DNA of 34,046 nt from Bacteriovoracaceae bacterium. GTDB lineage: Bacteria > Bdellovibrionota > Bacteriovoracia > Bacteriovoracales > Bacteriovoracaceae. Under the pieces are notes generated by a model that worked only from the letters and a program-made list of their open reading frames with translations, did not search any database and had not been told where the DNA came from. Positions 1 through 7,312 of the stretch are shown piece after piece. Made by a program: the position numbers and the translations under genes. Numbering within the stretch: the stretch's first letter is position 1; every line of letters begins with the position of its first letter. The stretch is from NCBI GenBank assembly GCA_021737405.1, contig JAIPEG010000028.1, positions 1 to 34,046 of the forward strand. The letters are read 5' to 3'.

Positions 1-704
1 ATGAGATGAATCCCCAATTGATCAGCTCTTTCCCAATCTTTCTTTGATACTTTATCCCCTCCAGCATAGAAGGTAAGACCTTTTATTTCTGTGAGAAATG
101 TTATTTGGGCCGGGACACCAACGATTACACTTTGATTGGGAATGTTATTAAAGAGATCCATTGATGTTTTCCAAATAAAGGGGCATTTAAAAATTCCACT
201 TCTAAAAATATTTAGAAATCCCCCAACATGATTAAAAGGGAGTGAACTCAAAAGGGTCTTGTCACTTAAATCAAGAATCTCTCCAGAGTGAGTTGCCGAT
301 TGAATAAGTGAGTCTTCGCGGTGAAAGATCAATTTAGGAGCGCCGCTAGAGCCCGAACTAAAGAATCCTAAAGAAGCGTTTGTGAAAGGTTTAACTGGAC
401 TTTTAACAAAAGAGATTGCTTGGTCTTCGCTTTGGGTCCAAAGGGAACTACTAGGCAGAGCAGCAGCAATTTTCTCTAAGTCCTTCTTTTTAAAAAGGTC
501 ACCATCAATGAGAATAATTGTTACAGAGTGAGTGTTAAGCGCAATAATTTTACAGATAAAATTTTGTAGACTCTTAAGAGATCTATCCCTTGGGACTTCT
601 AAAAAACAGATTTTGTCATTAAGAGTATATTTATATATTTGAGGAACTGACTTAAAGAGAGATAAAGCTGTTTCTAATATTTCAATAAGGCTGCTTCTTC
701 TCAT
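1..704 (-). CDS. menE: O-succinylbenzoate-CoA ligase-like AMP-binding protein (partial, 3' end outside window)
   Basis: Reading from ATG at 704 the minus-strand frame stays open to base 1, so about 234 N-terminal residues are visible and the C-terminal part lies outside. The visible part carries the adenylate-forming P-loop (SSGSSGAPK, near residue 120), followed by FNHVGGF and FYAGGDKVSK, the usual order in MenE. MenE activates o-succinylbenzoate with ATP and CoA in menaquinone synthesis. The start is 3 nt beyond the dinB stop, so it should be translated from the lexA-dinB message. No Shine-Dalgarno is seen; coupling to dinB termination is likely. The N-terminus is short and divergent compared with typical MenE. 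The menaquinone role is inferred from the family motifs plus the nearby men operon, which lacks a menE; another acyl-CoA synthetase is possible. Confidence 0.75.
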   Translation of the reverse strand, partial: MRRSSLIEILETALSLFKSVPQIYKYTLNDKICFLEVPRDRSLKSLQNFICKIIALNTHSVTIILIDGDLFKKKDLEKIAAALPSSSLWTQSEDQAISFVKSPVKPFTNASLGFFSSGSSGAPKLIFHREDSLIQSATHSGEILDLSDKTLLSSLPFNHVGGFLNIFRSGIFKCPFIWKTSMDLFNNIPNQSVIVGVPAQITFLTEIKGLTFYAGGDKVSKKDWERADQLGIHL

Positions 705-707
705 TTT

Positions 708-1871
708 TTAAAGTAACCGCAATTGGCCCATACGCTCAATCTCTTGGTGGGGGTTAGAGGCAATCCTAAAACCGACGCCCAATAGTCTTAGGGGAGGTTG
801 TTCTAGTTTAGTATACAACTCATTGAACATTGTGTGCAGGTTGTCTAAGAGGTTTTCAGATGAATGTGCCAGATCCATTTCGTTATCGATTCTTAGGGGT
901 ATGTAGCGCAATAGTTTTTCATAGGTATGGAGATTAAACATATTCGTTTTGACTTTAATAAAGAGTTTTGTTGGTTTGGGCCCAATAGAATGACGTTTAA
1001 AATATTCATGGGTTCTAATGGTTAATTCTTCAATGAGAAAGGGGAGACGGTCTTTGATTTCATTATAGGACATAAGGTCACTATTAAATGTCTCCTCACA
1101 CCCTATGCTCTTTCTCGTGCCATTATTGCCGACCTTTCTATTATCGATGCCAAAGCTTTTTGTGTACATAGAGTGGGCAAACTTTCCAAATTTTGCTTCA
1201 AGCCAGGCCAATGGGTAATGCTGAACATCACCTAGTTTAAAAAGACCAAGGTCATGACACTTTTTCTCTGTCACCTTTCCTATGCCTGGAACAAGACCAA
1301 TAGGGAGCTCTTTGGCAAAATTTGCAGCTTCACTTGGGTTAATCACAAAAATACCATTTGGCTTATTAAAGTCACTGGCTACTTTTGAAAGGAATTTATT
1401 GGGGGCAACTCCTGCACTGGCAGTAAGACCTGTTTCTTTGAAGATATCACTTCTTATTTTTTGGGCCATTAGGGTCGCAGATCCATGACAGGAGTTTGTG
1501 TTTGTTACATCTAAGAAGGCCTCATCAAGAGAGAGGGGTTCGACCTTATCTGTGTAGCGATGGAAGATTTCTAAAATTTTGGTGCTTACTTCCTTATAAC
1601 GACTGCCTCGCGGCTTAATAAAGATAAGGTGGGGGCATTTTTTTAAAGCTTCCGCTGAACTCATGGCAGAGCGAACCCCATATTTACGGGCTTCATAGTT
1701 GGCCGTACATAAAACGCCGCGCCCTGTTGGTGATCCCCCCACGGCCACGGCCTTGTGACGAATTTCAGGGTTATCAAGCATTTCAATAGCAGCAAAGAAG
1801 CAGTCCATATCAATATGGATAATTTTCTGTTCAATTTGTTCAAAAGTGAATGGAAGTTGGTGAACACCCAT
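708..1871 (-). CDS. dinB: DNA polymerase IV (Y-family translesion polymerase)
   Basis: This 387-residue protein has the Y-family catalytic signature: IDMDCFFAAIE at residues 20-30 (metal ligand D21) and SLDEAFLDV at 114-122 (D116, E117). A helix-hairpin-helix region follows near residue 190 (VPGIGKVTEKK), then a little-finger domain. The last residues, QLRLL, resemble the beta-clamp binding motif (QLxLF type). Pol IV copies damaged templates with low fidelity in the cytoplasm. It starts 9 nt after the lexA stop and should be co-transcribed with it, so SOS induction by LexA cleavage is expected. There is no strong ribosome site before the start. The length matches the family. Confidence 0.95.
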   Translation of the reverse strand: MGVHQLPFTFEQIEQKIIHIDMDCFFAAIEMLDNPEIRHKAVAVGGSPTGRGVLCTANYEARKYGVRSAMSSAEALKKCPHLIFIKPRGSRYKEVSTKILEIFHRYTDKVEPLSLDEAFLDVTNTNSCHGSATLMAQKIRSDIFKETGLTASAGVAPNKFLSKVASDFNKPNGIFVINPSEAANFAKELPIGLVPGIGKVTEKKCHDLGLFKLGDVQHYPLAWLEAKFGKFAHSMYTKSFGIDNRKVGNNGTRKSIGCEETFNSDLMSYNEIKDRLPFLIEELTIRTHEYFKRHSIGPKPTKLFIKVKTNMFNLHTYEKLLRYIPLRIDNEMDLAHSSENLLDNLHTMFNELYTKLEQPPLRLLGVGFRIASNPHQEIERMGQLRLL

Positions 1872-1880
1872 AGGGATTAC

Positions 1881-2537
1881 TTAACTATACACGCGTAAGA
1901 GACCAACAAGCTTTCCAACTATTTTAAGGTCATGTTGAGAATTTACGAGAATAGGTTTCATTGTGTGGTTTGCTGGATGAAGTTCAACAATCTCTTTTTT
2001 CTTATAAAACTTTTTAAGAGTGGCTTCACCATCAATGACTGCAACAATTGTTTGTCCGGTACTCGCCGTACTTTGAGCTTGGATGATGGCAAGATCTCCG
2101 TCAAGAATACCGTCCTCTATCATCGATTCCCCTTGGACTCTTAGGGCGAAGTGTTGTCCTCCCTTTTTTAAGAGATTAAGGGGAACACTTATATGCTCTG
2201 TTGGATTTTCTAGGGCCTCAATAGGATTTCCAGCGGCTACATCACCTAATAGAGGAATTTCAAGTTCAGTAATAACAGGATTTAACTTTTGAGGTGTTTT
2301 TGGTTCCCGCTTTTGTGTATTACCCTCGCTCTCTAGAAGCGTAAGCCCTCGCTTGGAATTCCAATCATTGGCCAGTAAGCCAGCTTCTTTAAGGTATTTA
2401 AGATACTTTTGGACCGATCCATAGGATTTTAGCTGAAAGTGATCTTTTATCTCTCTTTGAGTGGGGGCATAACCTTTCTTTAAGGTATAGCTTTTAATGA
2501 ACTGAAAGACTTCGTGTTGTTTCTTTGTTAATCCCAT
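1881..2537 (-). CDS. lexA: LexA repressor, S24 autoprotease
   Basis: The 218-residue protein has an N-terminal winged-helix DNA-binding domain (about residues 1-65) and a C-terminal S24 peptidase domain. The self-cleavage site is visible as Ala102-Gly103 (DVAAGNP), with catalytic Ser138 (GESMIEDG) and Lys175 (EATLKKFYK). LexA represses DNA-damage genes until RecA filaments stimulate its self-cleavage. The region linking the two domains (about 70-90) is longer than in E. coli LexA. It is the first gene of lexA-dinB-menE. The promoter just upstream overlaps a LexA-type operator, so autoregulation is expected. There is no Shine-Dalgarno before ATG 2537, and the -10 element predicts transcription starting on this ATG, so the mRNA is probably leaderless. 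Confidence 0.96.
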   Translation of the reverse strand: MGLTKKQHEVFQFIKSYTLKKGYAPTQREIKDHFQLKSYGSVQKYLKYLKEAGLLANDWNSKRGLTLLESEGNTQKREPKTPQKLNPVITELEIPLLGDVAAGNPIEALENPTEHISVPLNLLKKGGQHFALRVQGESMIEDGILDGDLAIIQAQSTASTGQTIVAVIDGEATLKKFYKKKEIVELHPANHTMKPILVNSQHDLKIVGKLVGLLRVYS

Positions 2538-2543
2538 GGATCT

Positions 2544-2571
2544 ATTATCGCGTAAGTTTTGCGTAAGTCAA
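2544..2571 (-). promoter_or_regulatory. lexA promoter, predicted leaderless
   Basis: On the minus strand TTGACT (2571-2566) and GATAAT (2549-2544) are separated by 16 bases, a good sigma-70 type match. The -10 box is followed by six bases and then the lexA ATG, which puts the predicted +1 on the A at 2537. The start site itself is inferred. Confidence 0.7.
2545..2568. promoter_or_regulatory. LexA-type operator in the lexA promoter
   Basis: TTACGCGATAA (minus strand, 2555-2545) matches 7 of 8 defined positions of the TTAC-N3-GTAA LexA box reported for Bdellovibrio. An 8-base direct repeat, GCGTAAGT, lies at 2550-2557 and 2561-2568 (plus strand), spaced 11 bp, about one helical turn. Both repeats fill the promoter spacer, so binding there would block RNA polymerase. 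Confidence 0.6.
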
Positions 2572-2588
2572 GTCTTTGTATCAACTTT

Positions 2589-4442
2589 TTATTTCTTCAT
2601 ACTTGGTTCATCAAAGAAGTGATAGATCTCACTTGGGTCAACTAATAGGAAGTTGTAGGTTTTTCCTAGTTGTCCTTTTAATTTAGGATTGGAGACTTCA
2701 TAAGTCGTCATGGTATCCAATTTATCCTCAGTTGTTGGACTAAAAGTCCTTATACTTGCTCGCGACCAGAACTCCTGACCCAAAACAATTTTCATGACCT
2801 TTAAAAGTCTTATGTCCCACGCCCCTTGACCCACACTAAAAAGCTTTCTTAAAGACCACGCCATATAACGAAGAGATGTAATGGGAGCGCTATTCTTTAA
2901 GCGTTTTGCTTTTTCCATATATCTTCCAACGGTCTTTAACTTTTTGGCAAGATTGATTTCCCTTAATGGCAATCGCGCCTGCCTTAATCTTTGTCGGTCT
3001 CTATTGTGAAGACCCTCCTCTGCCGCTCGCTCCCAATAAACTCGAGGTTTACCAGTTTCTTTTTCAAGGGCCTTATACCAATCACCAATAACTGTGTTTT
3101 GAAATTTCTTAAGAAGGGATTCTGAAAATATGGCCTCTACTTTAAAAATGGATTCAGGTTTTTCTTTTAATTCTGGGATCACTTCCGGAAGGGGATCCAT
3201 ATTACTTGGCCTCAAATCATTAAACATAGGTAGGTAGAAACTTTGGTATTCTCTTTGGGAAGTTTTTGAGTCTTCTACTATAAGAGATAGGAGGATTTGT
3301 GGATCTTCTATTTTGGCAATTAGTCCCAGCTTATCCAATGTCGTTTTGCCTGTTAAGAGGACATCTGAGCGAAAGAGTAAACTCTCTACTCCTGAAGTCC
3401 AGTCATGGTAGTGGCGATCAACATATTGCCACGAGGTTTCTTTTGTCTCTTTCTTTAGGGAGCCTTCTTCGTAATTGGTTTCGGTAACATAATCTTCTCT
3501 TAAAAAGGTTTCTTTGGTAAAGATTCCAAAGAGAGAGAGGCCACCATAACTTTCTTTGAAATCACTTTCGACTCTTCTTGAGACAAATTCATTTTCAAAT
3601 AAATCATTTAAATCTTCTTCGTTTTGACCGGTGAATAATGCCTTAAAGAGGCCTTCCTTTAAAGTAGGCGTTAAATTCTTGTCTTTAAGTACTATGTAAT
3701 TTCTTACGAGTTTTCCTGACTTATCATAGGCATCAAATATAGGGAGATCAAAAAGGATAATATTTAGCCACAATTCATGGGCTAATTTATTGAAGCGAGA
3801 GTATTCCCTCATAACTTTTAAATCACCATTTTTATATTTTCTTGTGACGAGACCATTAAGAAAAACTTTTCCATAGGTAAATTGATTTCCTACAGATAAA
3901 GGAGCAACCCCACCCGCTTTTATCCTTCCGCTTCCTTGAAAATAACTCTCTCTAATTAAGGCATAGCTTTGGGGAAGTTTGGACTCATGAATTTTTTTAA
4001 TTCTTAAAGGAAGAAATAGGTCGAGAATAAACTTTCGGCTTAAGGTACCTTCTAAAGAAGAGGGGACAGGATAGACGAGTGTCCATTCTTGAACATAAGA
4101 GACAGTTCCGGCCAAGACGAATCCTGCACCAATCTCATAACCTAGTCTCATGCGATCTTTGACGAGGAATTGATCATGCTTTCCTGTGGGAAAAGGGTTT
4201 CTTTCAACTTTTCGACCAATTCCTAAGACTGCGCCTGCAATGACTCCCTTATCAACACCTAGAGTGGCGCTCTCGATGTTAATATTTGTTAGTCCCTCGG
4301 CAAGCTTTGATAATCCACCTGCTAACGCTTCTAGCGGACTAAGACCCTGGGCCTGGAGATTAGGACTTCCAAAGAGGAGAGTAAGGGCGATTAAAACCTC
4401 CCTAATGTATTGAAATTTCTTACTTAATTGAATGAATTTCAT
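2589..4442 (-). CDS. exported protein of unknown function, 617 aa
   Basis: I do not recognise the family. Residues 1-31 look like a signal peptide (basic start, hydrophobic ALTLLFG, cleavage after LQA). The mature protein is mixed alpha/beta. A strongly basic stretch near residues 475-540 is rich in Arg and Lys. No lipobox is present, so a periplasmic or outer-membrane-associated location is likely. It stands alone, divergent from the exported protein at 4647, and 51 bp before lexA on the same strand. A promoter-like TTACTT-17-GATAAT lies at 4488-4460, which would give a leader of only about 11 nt, with no Shine-Dalgarno. That it is a real gene is supported by length, signal peptide and the absence of competing frames. 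Confidence 0.8.
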   Translation of the reverse strand: MKFIQLSKKFQYIREVLIALTLLFGSPNLQAQGLSPLEALAGGLSKLAEGLTNINIESATLGVDKGVIAGAVLGIGRKVERNPFPTGKHDQFLVKDRMRLGYEIGAGFVLAGTVSYVQEWTLVYPVPSSLEGTLSRKFILDLFLPLRIKKIHESKLPQSYALIRESYFQGSGRIKAGGVAPLSVGNQFTYGKVFLNGLVTRKYKNGDLKVMREYSRFNKLAHELWLNIILFDLPIFDAYDKSGKLVRNYIVLKDKNLTPTLKEGLFKALFTGQNEEDLNDLFENEFVSRRVESDFKESYGGLSLFGIFTKETFLREDYVTETNYEEGSLKKETKETSWQYVDRHYHDWTSGVESLLFRSDVLLTGKTTLDKLGLIAKIEDPQILLSLIVEDSKTSQREYQSFYLPMFNDLRPSNMDPLPEVIPELKEKPESIFKVEAIFSESLLKKFQNTVIGDWYKALEKETGKPRVYWERAAEEGLHNRDRQRLRQARLPLREINLAKKLKTVGRYMEKAKRLKNSAPITSLRYMAWSLRKLFSVGQGAWDIRLLKVMKIVLGQEFWSRASIRTFSPTTEDKLDTMTTYEVSNPKLKGQLGKTYNFLLVDPSEIYHFFDEPSMKK

Positions 4443-4459
4443 GGTGCGTTATATCACTA

Positions 4460-4488
4460 ATTATCGTGGTGCGAAATGAACTAAGTAA
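4460..4488 (-). promoter_or_regulatory. putative promoter of the 617-aa exported protein gene
   Basis: On the minus strand TTACTT (4488-4483) and GATAAT (4465-4460) are 17 bases apart. The predicted +1 is near 4453, about 11 nt before the ATG. Confidence 0.4.
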
Positions 4489-4586
4489 CCCTTTTATAGC
4501 TAGTGATTTCGCCTAATTACTTCTCAATATATAAGTCTAGCTAATGTTAGGAATTAGTTAAGACTTTAAAAGACAGTCCTTTTTAG

Positions 4587-4615
4587 TTGACGCTCTCTCG
4601 TATCCCTCATATCTA
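4587..4615 (+). promoter_or_regulatory. putative promoter of the 250-aa exported protein gene
   Basis: TTGACG (4587-4592), a 17-base spacer and TATCTA (4610-4615) form a sigma-70 type promoter about 31 bases before the ATG at 4647. A purine-rich ribosome site (GGGGG) precedes that ATG. Confidence 0.5.
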
Positions 4616-4646
4616 ATAGATAGTAATTCTTTGGCAGGGGGAAATA

Positions 4647-5399
4647 ATGAATTATTTACTGACTTTAAGTGTTTTGACGATGATCACCTTTACTCAGGGT
4701 GTAAGCGCAGAAAATGTCTCGTATCTTGATTTTAAAGAAATCGAAAGAAAGGTTGAATCTGACAAATATGACTCTCCCTTCAGAGATGATCCTTACTTTA
4801 AAATTGACTCCATTAAAGTCACAGAAATTCCAGCAGACGAATCCTTAATTTTCATCGAAGAAGAAGAAAAAGAGATGAGTAAGGACTTAGGTACTGTCAT
4901 CATGAGTATCGAAAAGTTAATAGCTTTAGGTACGAAAGTTTGGGAAATTATTAAAAAAGGTAAGCCTGTTACAAATGTAAGCATGTCAAAGCCTGTAAGT
5001 GTTCTTCCTACCAGTGAGGATCCAACATCAGCGTTTAACACGATGTCTGGTTGGAGTGCTCCGACGGTTAGAAAATATCGTATTGAATATACCAACCTCT
5101 TAGGAATGAATGTGATCTCATTTGATTACACGGTATATTTTCAACACTCTGGTCAATTTGAAGGCAATGGTGAGTATATTACTGGCCTTACAGTAAAGGC
5201 ATCGAACGTAGCTGTTTCTTGGGGCTTTGAATTTAATGCTTCAAGTGAACTAGAAACGATTTCAAATCGAGGGTCTATGCAGTCCCCGATGGCCGCTGCG
5301 ACAATTCTCATTAATTACCGTGCTTCTTCTGTCTTAAGAGATATTCAAAGCTCTGAATCTTTTCATGTCTCTGGTAATGGTGAAATTGTTAAATTCTAA
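4647..5399 (+). CDS. exported protein of unknown function, 250 aa
   Basis: No family is recognised. A signal peptide covers about residues 1-21 (cleavage VSA-ENV). The mature N-terminal part is highly acidic (EEEEKEM near residue 73). A helical segment follows around 80-105 (IEKLIALGTKVWEIIKKGKPV). The C-terminal half (about 135-250) is beta-rich, with many Ser, Thr and aromatic residues, as in a secreted beta-sandwich. It has a promoter at 4587-4615, a GGGGG ribosome site and an intrinsic terminator, so it is a monocistronic, probably well-expressed gene. It is divergent from the 617-aa exported protein, with 204 bp between them. Confidence 0.85.
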   Translation: MNYLLTLSVLTMITFTQGVSAENVSYLDFKEIERKVESDKYDSPFRDDPYFKIDSIKVTEIPADESLIFIEEEEKEMSKDLGTVIMSIEKLIALGTKVWEIIKKGKPVTNVSMSKPVSVLPTSEDPTSAFNTMSGWSAPTVRKYRIEYTNLLGMNVISFDYTVYFQHSGQFEGNGEYITGLTVKASNVAVSWGFEFNASSELETISNRGSMQSPMAAATILINYRASSVLRDIQSSESFHVSGNGEIVKF

Positions 5400-5416
5400 A
5401 GACGAGTATAGATAGT

Positions 5417-5449
5417 AAAAAAAGGCCCTCTTTTGAGGGCCTTTTTTTT
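5417..5449. terminator. bidirectional intrinsic terminator
   Basis: A seven-base GC-rich stem (GGCCCTC at 5424-5430, GAGGGCC at 5435-5441) closes a TTTT loop. It is flanked by seven A on the left and eight T on the right, so it can stop transcription from the 250-aa protein gene (plus) and from the menaquinone operon (minus). It is the only obvious intrinsic terminator in the window. Confidence 0.9.
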
Positions 5450-5519
5450 AGAAAACGATAATAATGAGTATTGTTATAACGACAGTAAATTTCATCATTT
5501 GGCCCATTCCCCAACTCAT
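5448..5519 (-). CDS. possible 23-residue hydrophobic microprotein
   Basis: Downstream of menC a minus-strand frame runs from ATG 5519 to TAA 5448-5450. It encodes a 23-residue peptide with a short polar N-terminus (MSWGMGQMMK) and a C-terminal hydrophobic segment of about 13 residues (TVVITILIIIVF), like a minimal single-pass membrane protein. It begins 34 nt after the menC stop and its stop codon lies in the A/T tract of the terminator, so it would be the last gene of the men transcript. No good ribosome site precedes ATG 5519; GGGGA lies about nine bases before an internal ATG at 5498. It is short enough to be chance in AT-rich DNA. Confidence 0.35.
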   Translation of the reverse strand: MSWGMGQMMKFTVVITILIIIVF

Positions 5520-5553
5520 CTGATTGTGATGAGAGTCTATCGGCTAGCAGCTA

Positions 5554-6441
5554 TTATAGTTTAACCGTTTTTATTGGTAAGATATCTTTATTTTCAATAT
5601 AAGCATTTAACCCATGGTATTCATTAGGATTAAGAAGACATAATCTTTTTAGTGCGCTTAGGGCAGGGACCGTTTCATAGGCCGAGCTTATAATAACCCT
5701 TAGGTGCTCCTTCCTTAAAAGGGACTCCCATCTACTTATTCCTACTTGGGATGGCTTTAAGACGACGGCCTTCGCTTTATCAGGGCCTTTAAGAAACTCT
5801 TCTAAGTATTCCTCATGGGCAAAAGGAATGTCAGGAGAGAGTCGCAGATAATCTTGATAATTATTTAGTGGCTCTTCAAAGTAGTCTATTTGCTCATCTC
5901 TTTTTAGGATTTTTAACTCTTTCCAAAAGGAATTGAGCGCTTCACTAGTCCACCTGGTATTGCCGTCTATTCTTAAAGAAACCTCTTTTGGTAACTTTTT
6001 AAAAAGACTAAGGAATTCATGAATCTCTTTTTCGCTTGGGCCAAGTTTTATTTTTATGTGGTTGTCTTTATTGTCTCTCACAGTTGAAGCGAGCTGCTCG
6101 AGTGGGCACACTTTATTCATTAGAATTGGTGTTGGTGATATTTCCTCAAATTCTGTTTGGTCGCGAATTTGAAAACACGCAAACTCTATATGAGGGTTTG
6201 AATGAATTTCGGGTATTGGAGAGTTTCCTTTAAAAAGCTCTTCAAAATCAACAGAGCACTCTTCTAATGTTTTAATGCTAAAGCCTGGAAAAGGACTTAG
6301 ATCAACAGTAAATTCACTGCTATGATAAATCCCCTTGTAGAGAATCCCTTTCTTTTCATGAATTTCCTCTCCAGCAACCACTTGAACGAAAGGCAGAGAA
6401 GAGTGGTAATAGGTTTTTTCAAGTAGTTGATTAGCGAGCAT
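5554..6441 (-). CDS. menC: o-succinylbenzoate synthase
   Basis: This 295-residue protein belongs to the enolase superfamily and converts SHCHC to o-succinylbenzoate in menaquinone synthesis. The KxK pair is visible as K130/K132 (KIKLG), the first metal ligand as D159 (RIDGN), the second as E190 (FEEPL) and the second catalytic Lys as K229 (VLKPSQVG). At the third ligand position, where E. coli MenC has Asp (DES), this protein reads HEE (E210 or E211), a conservative change. The N-terminal capping domain is divergent. The start overlaps the end of menA by 11 bp, so translation is coupled. It is the last large gene of the operon. Confidence 0.9.
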   Translation of the reverse strand: MLANQLLEKTYYHSSLPFVQVVAGEEIHEKKGILYKGIYHSSEFTVDLSPFPGFSIKTLEECSVDFEELFKGNSPIPEIHSNPHIEFACFQIRDQTEFEEISPTPILMNKVCPLEQLASTVRDNKDNHIKIKLGPSEKEIHEFLSLFKKLPKEVSLRIDGNTRWTSEALNSFWKELKILKRDEQIDYFEEPLNNYQDYLRLSPDIPFAHEEYLEEFLKGPDKAKAVVLKPSQVGISRWESLLRKEHLRVIISSAYETVPALSALKRLCLLNPNEYHGLNAYIENKDILPIKTVKL

Positions 6442-7312
6442 ATATCAAGATGGTGCTATAAATAAGAGAATAGAAGAAAAGGTACTTTCCAACACTTGCT
6501 AGGGTATTGTTAAGATCCTTCCCTTGAGTTGTTCCTAGAATTTGCCACCAAGTCTTATAAAAAATCGCCATAGGTATAATGCCGACGAGACAGGCCAAAG
6601 GAGAGAGTTTGGCGACAACTAAAAAAGCTAGCCCTTGACTCGCTAATAGAAAGAGAACAATCAGTTTTCTCATCCTTTGAGAACCCAACATTGTCGCCAA
6701 GGTTCTCTTTCCTTTCTTTTGATCAGTATGAATATCTCTTAAATTATTAACTCCCATTAGGGCAGAGGAAATAAGACCGACACCAGAGCCGATCAGGAAA
6801 ACATTTTGAGGTAAACCACTTTTGAGTGTTTGTAGATACCAGGTTCCGTAAACAGCAATAGGTCCAAAGAAAATAAAGGCCGCCAATTCACCTTGGCCAA
6901 AGTAGGAGAGGGGAATTGGTCCGCCAGTGTAGGCCCAGGAAAAGAAGAGTGAGGATAAACCGATGAGGATAATGGGCAGACCTCCCACATACATTAAATA
7001 GATGCCCAAAAGAAAGGAGAGGCCCATCGTGAGCTGGAATCCCCTCTTTACTTGTGCAGAAGATAGGAGACCAAGTGAAACAGCTCTGGGGGGTCCTAGG
7101 CGATCTTCATCATCAAGTCCGCTGATACCATCATAGTAATCATTAATGAGATTCGATGATATTTGTAACAGCAGGGCACAGGCCAAGGTGAGAGCAGCGA
7201 CTAAAAGATTGAAGTTTCCTATGGAGTAGGAAATGGAGAGCCCAATGATCACAGGCCCTGCTCCTGCGGGGAGGGTTTTTGGTCTAATGGCAATGATCCA
7301 GGGATTTTTCAT
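6431..7312 (-). CDS. menA: 1,4-dihydroxy-2-naphthoate polyprenyltransferase
   Basis: This 293-residue integral membrane protein of the UbiA superfamily attaches the polyprenyl chain to 1,4-dihydroxy-2-naphthoate. The first Asp-rich motif is at residues 57-61 (NDYYD), the second in the NNLRDIHTDQKKGKRT segment, roughly residues 189-204. Between and after them are about eight hydrophobic segments. The N-terminal pattern (RPKTLPAGAGPVIIG) is typical of MenA. The ATG follows the menD stop codon directly. The prenyl donor would come from the divergently encoded polyprenyl synthase at 11216. Confidence 0.94.
   Translation of the reverse strand: MKNPWIIAIRPKTLPAGAGPVIIGLSISYSIGNFNLLVAALTLACALLLQISSNLINDYYDGISGLDDEDRLGPPRAVSLGLLSSAQVKRGFQLTMGLSFLLGIYLMYVGGLPIILIGLSSLFFSWAYTGGPIPLSYFGQGELAAFIFFGPIAVYGTWYLQTLKSGLPQNVFLIGSGVGLISSALMGVNNLRDIHTDQKKGKRTLATMLGSQRMRKLIVLFLLASQGLAFLVVAKLSPLACLVGIIPMAIFYKTWWQILGTTQGKDLNNTLASVGKYLFFYSLIYSTILIYAR

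Noticed and set aside
4793..5095. A 100-codon minus-strand frame inside the 250-aa exported protein gene
   Set aside because: It is antisense to a gene with signal peptide, promoter and terminator, and has no ribosome site or recognisable feature.
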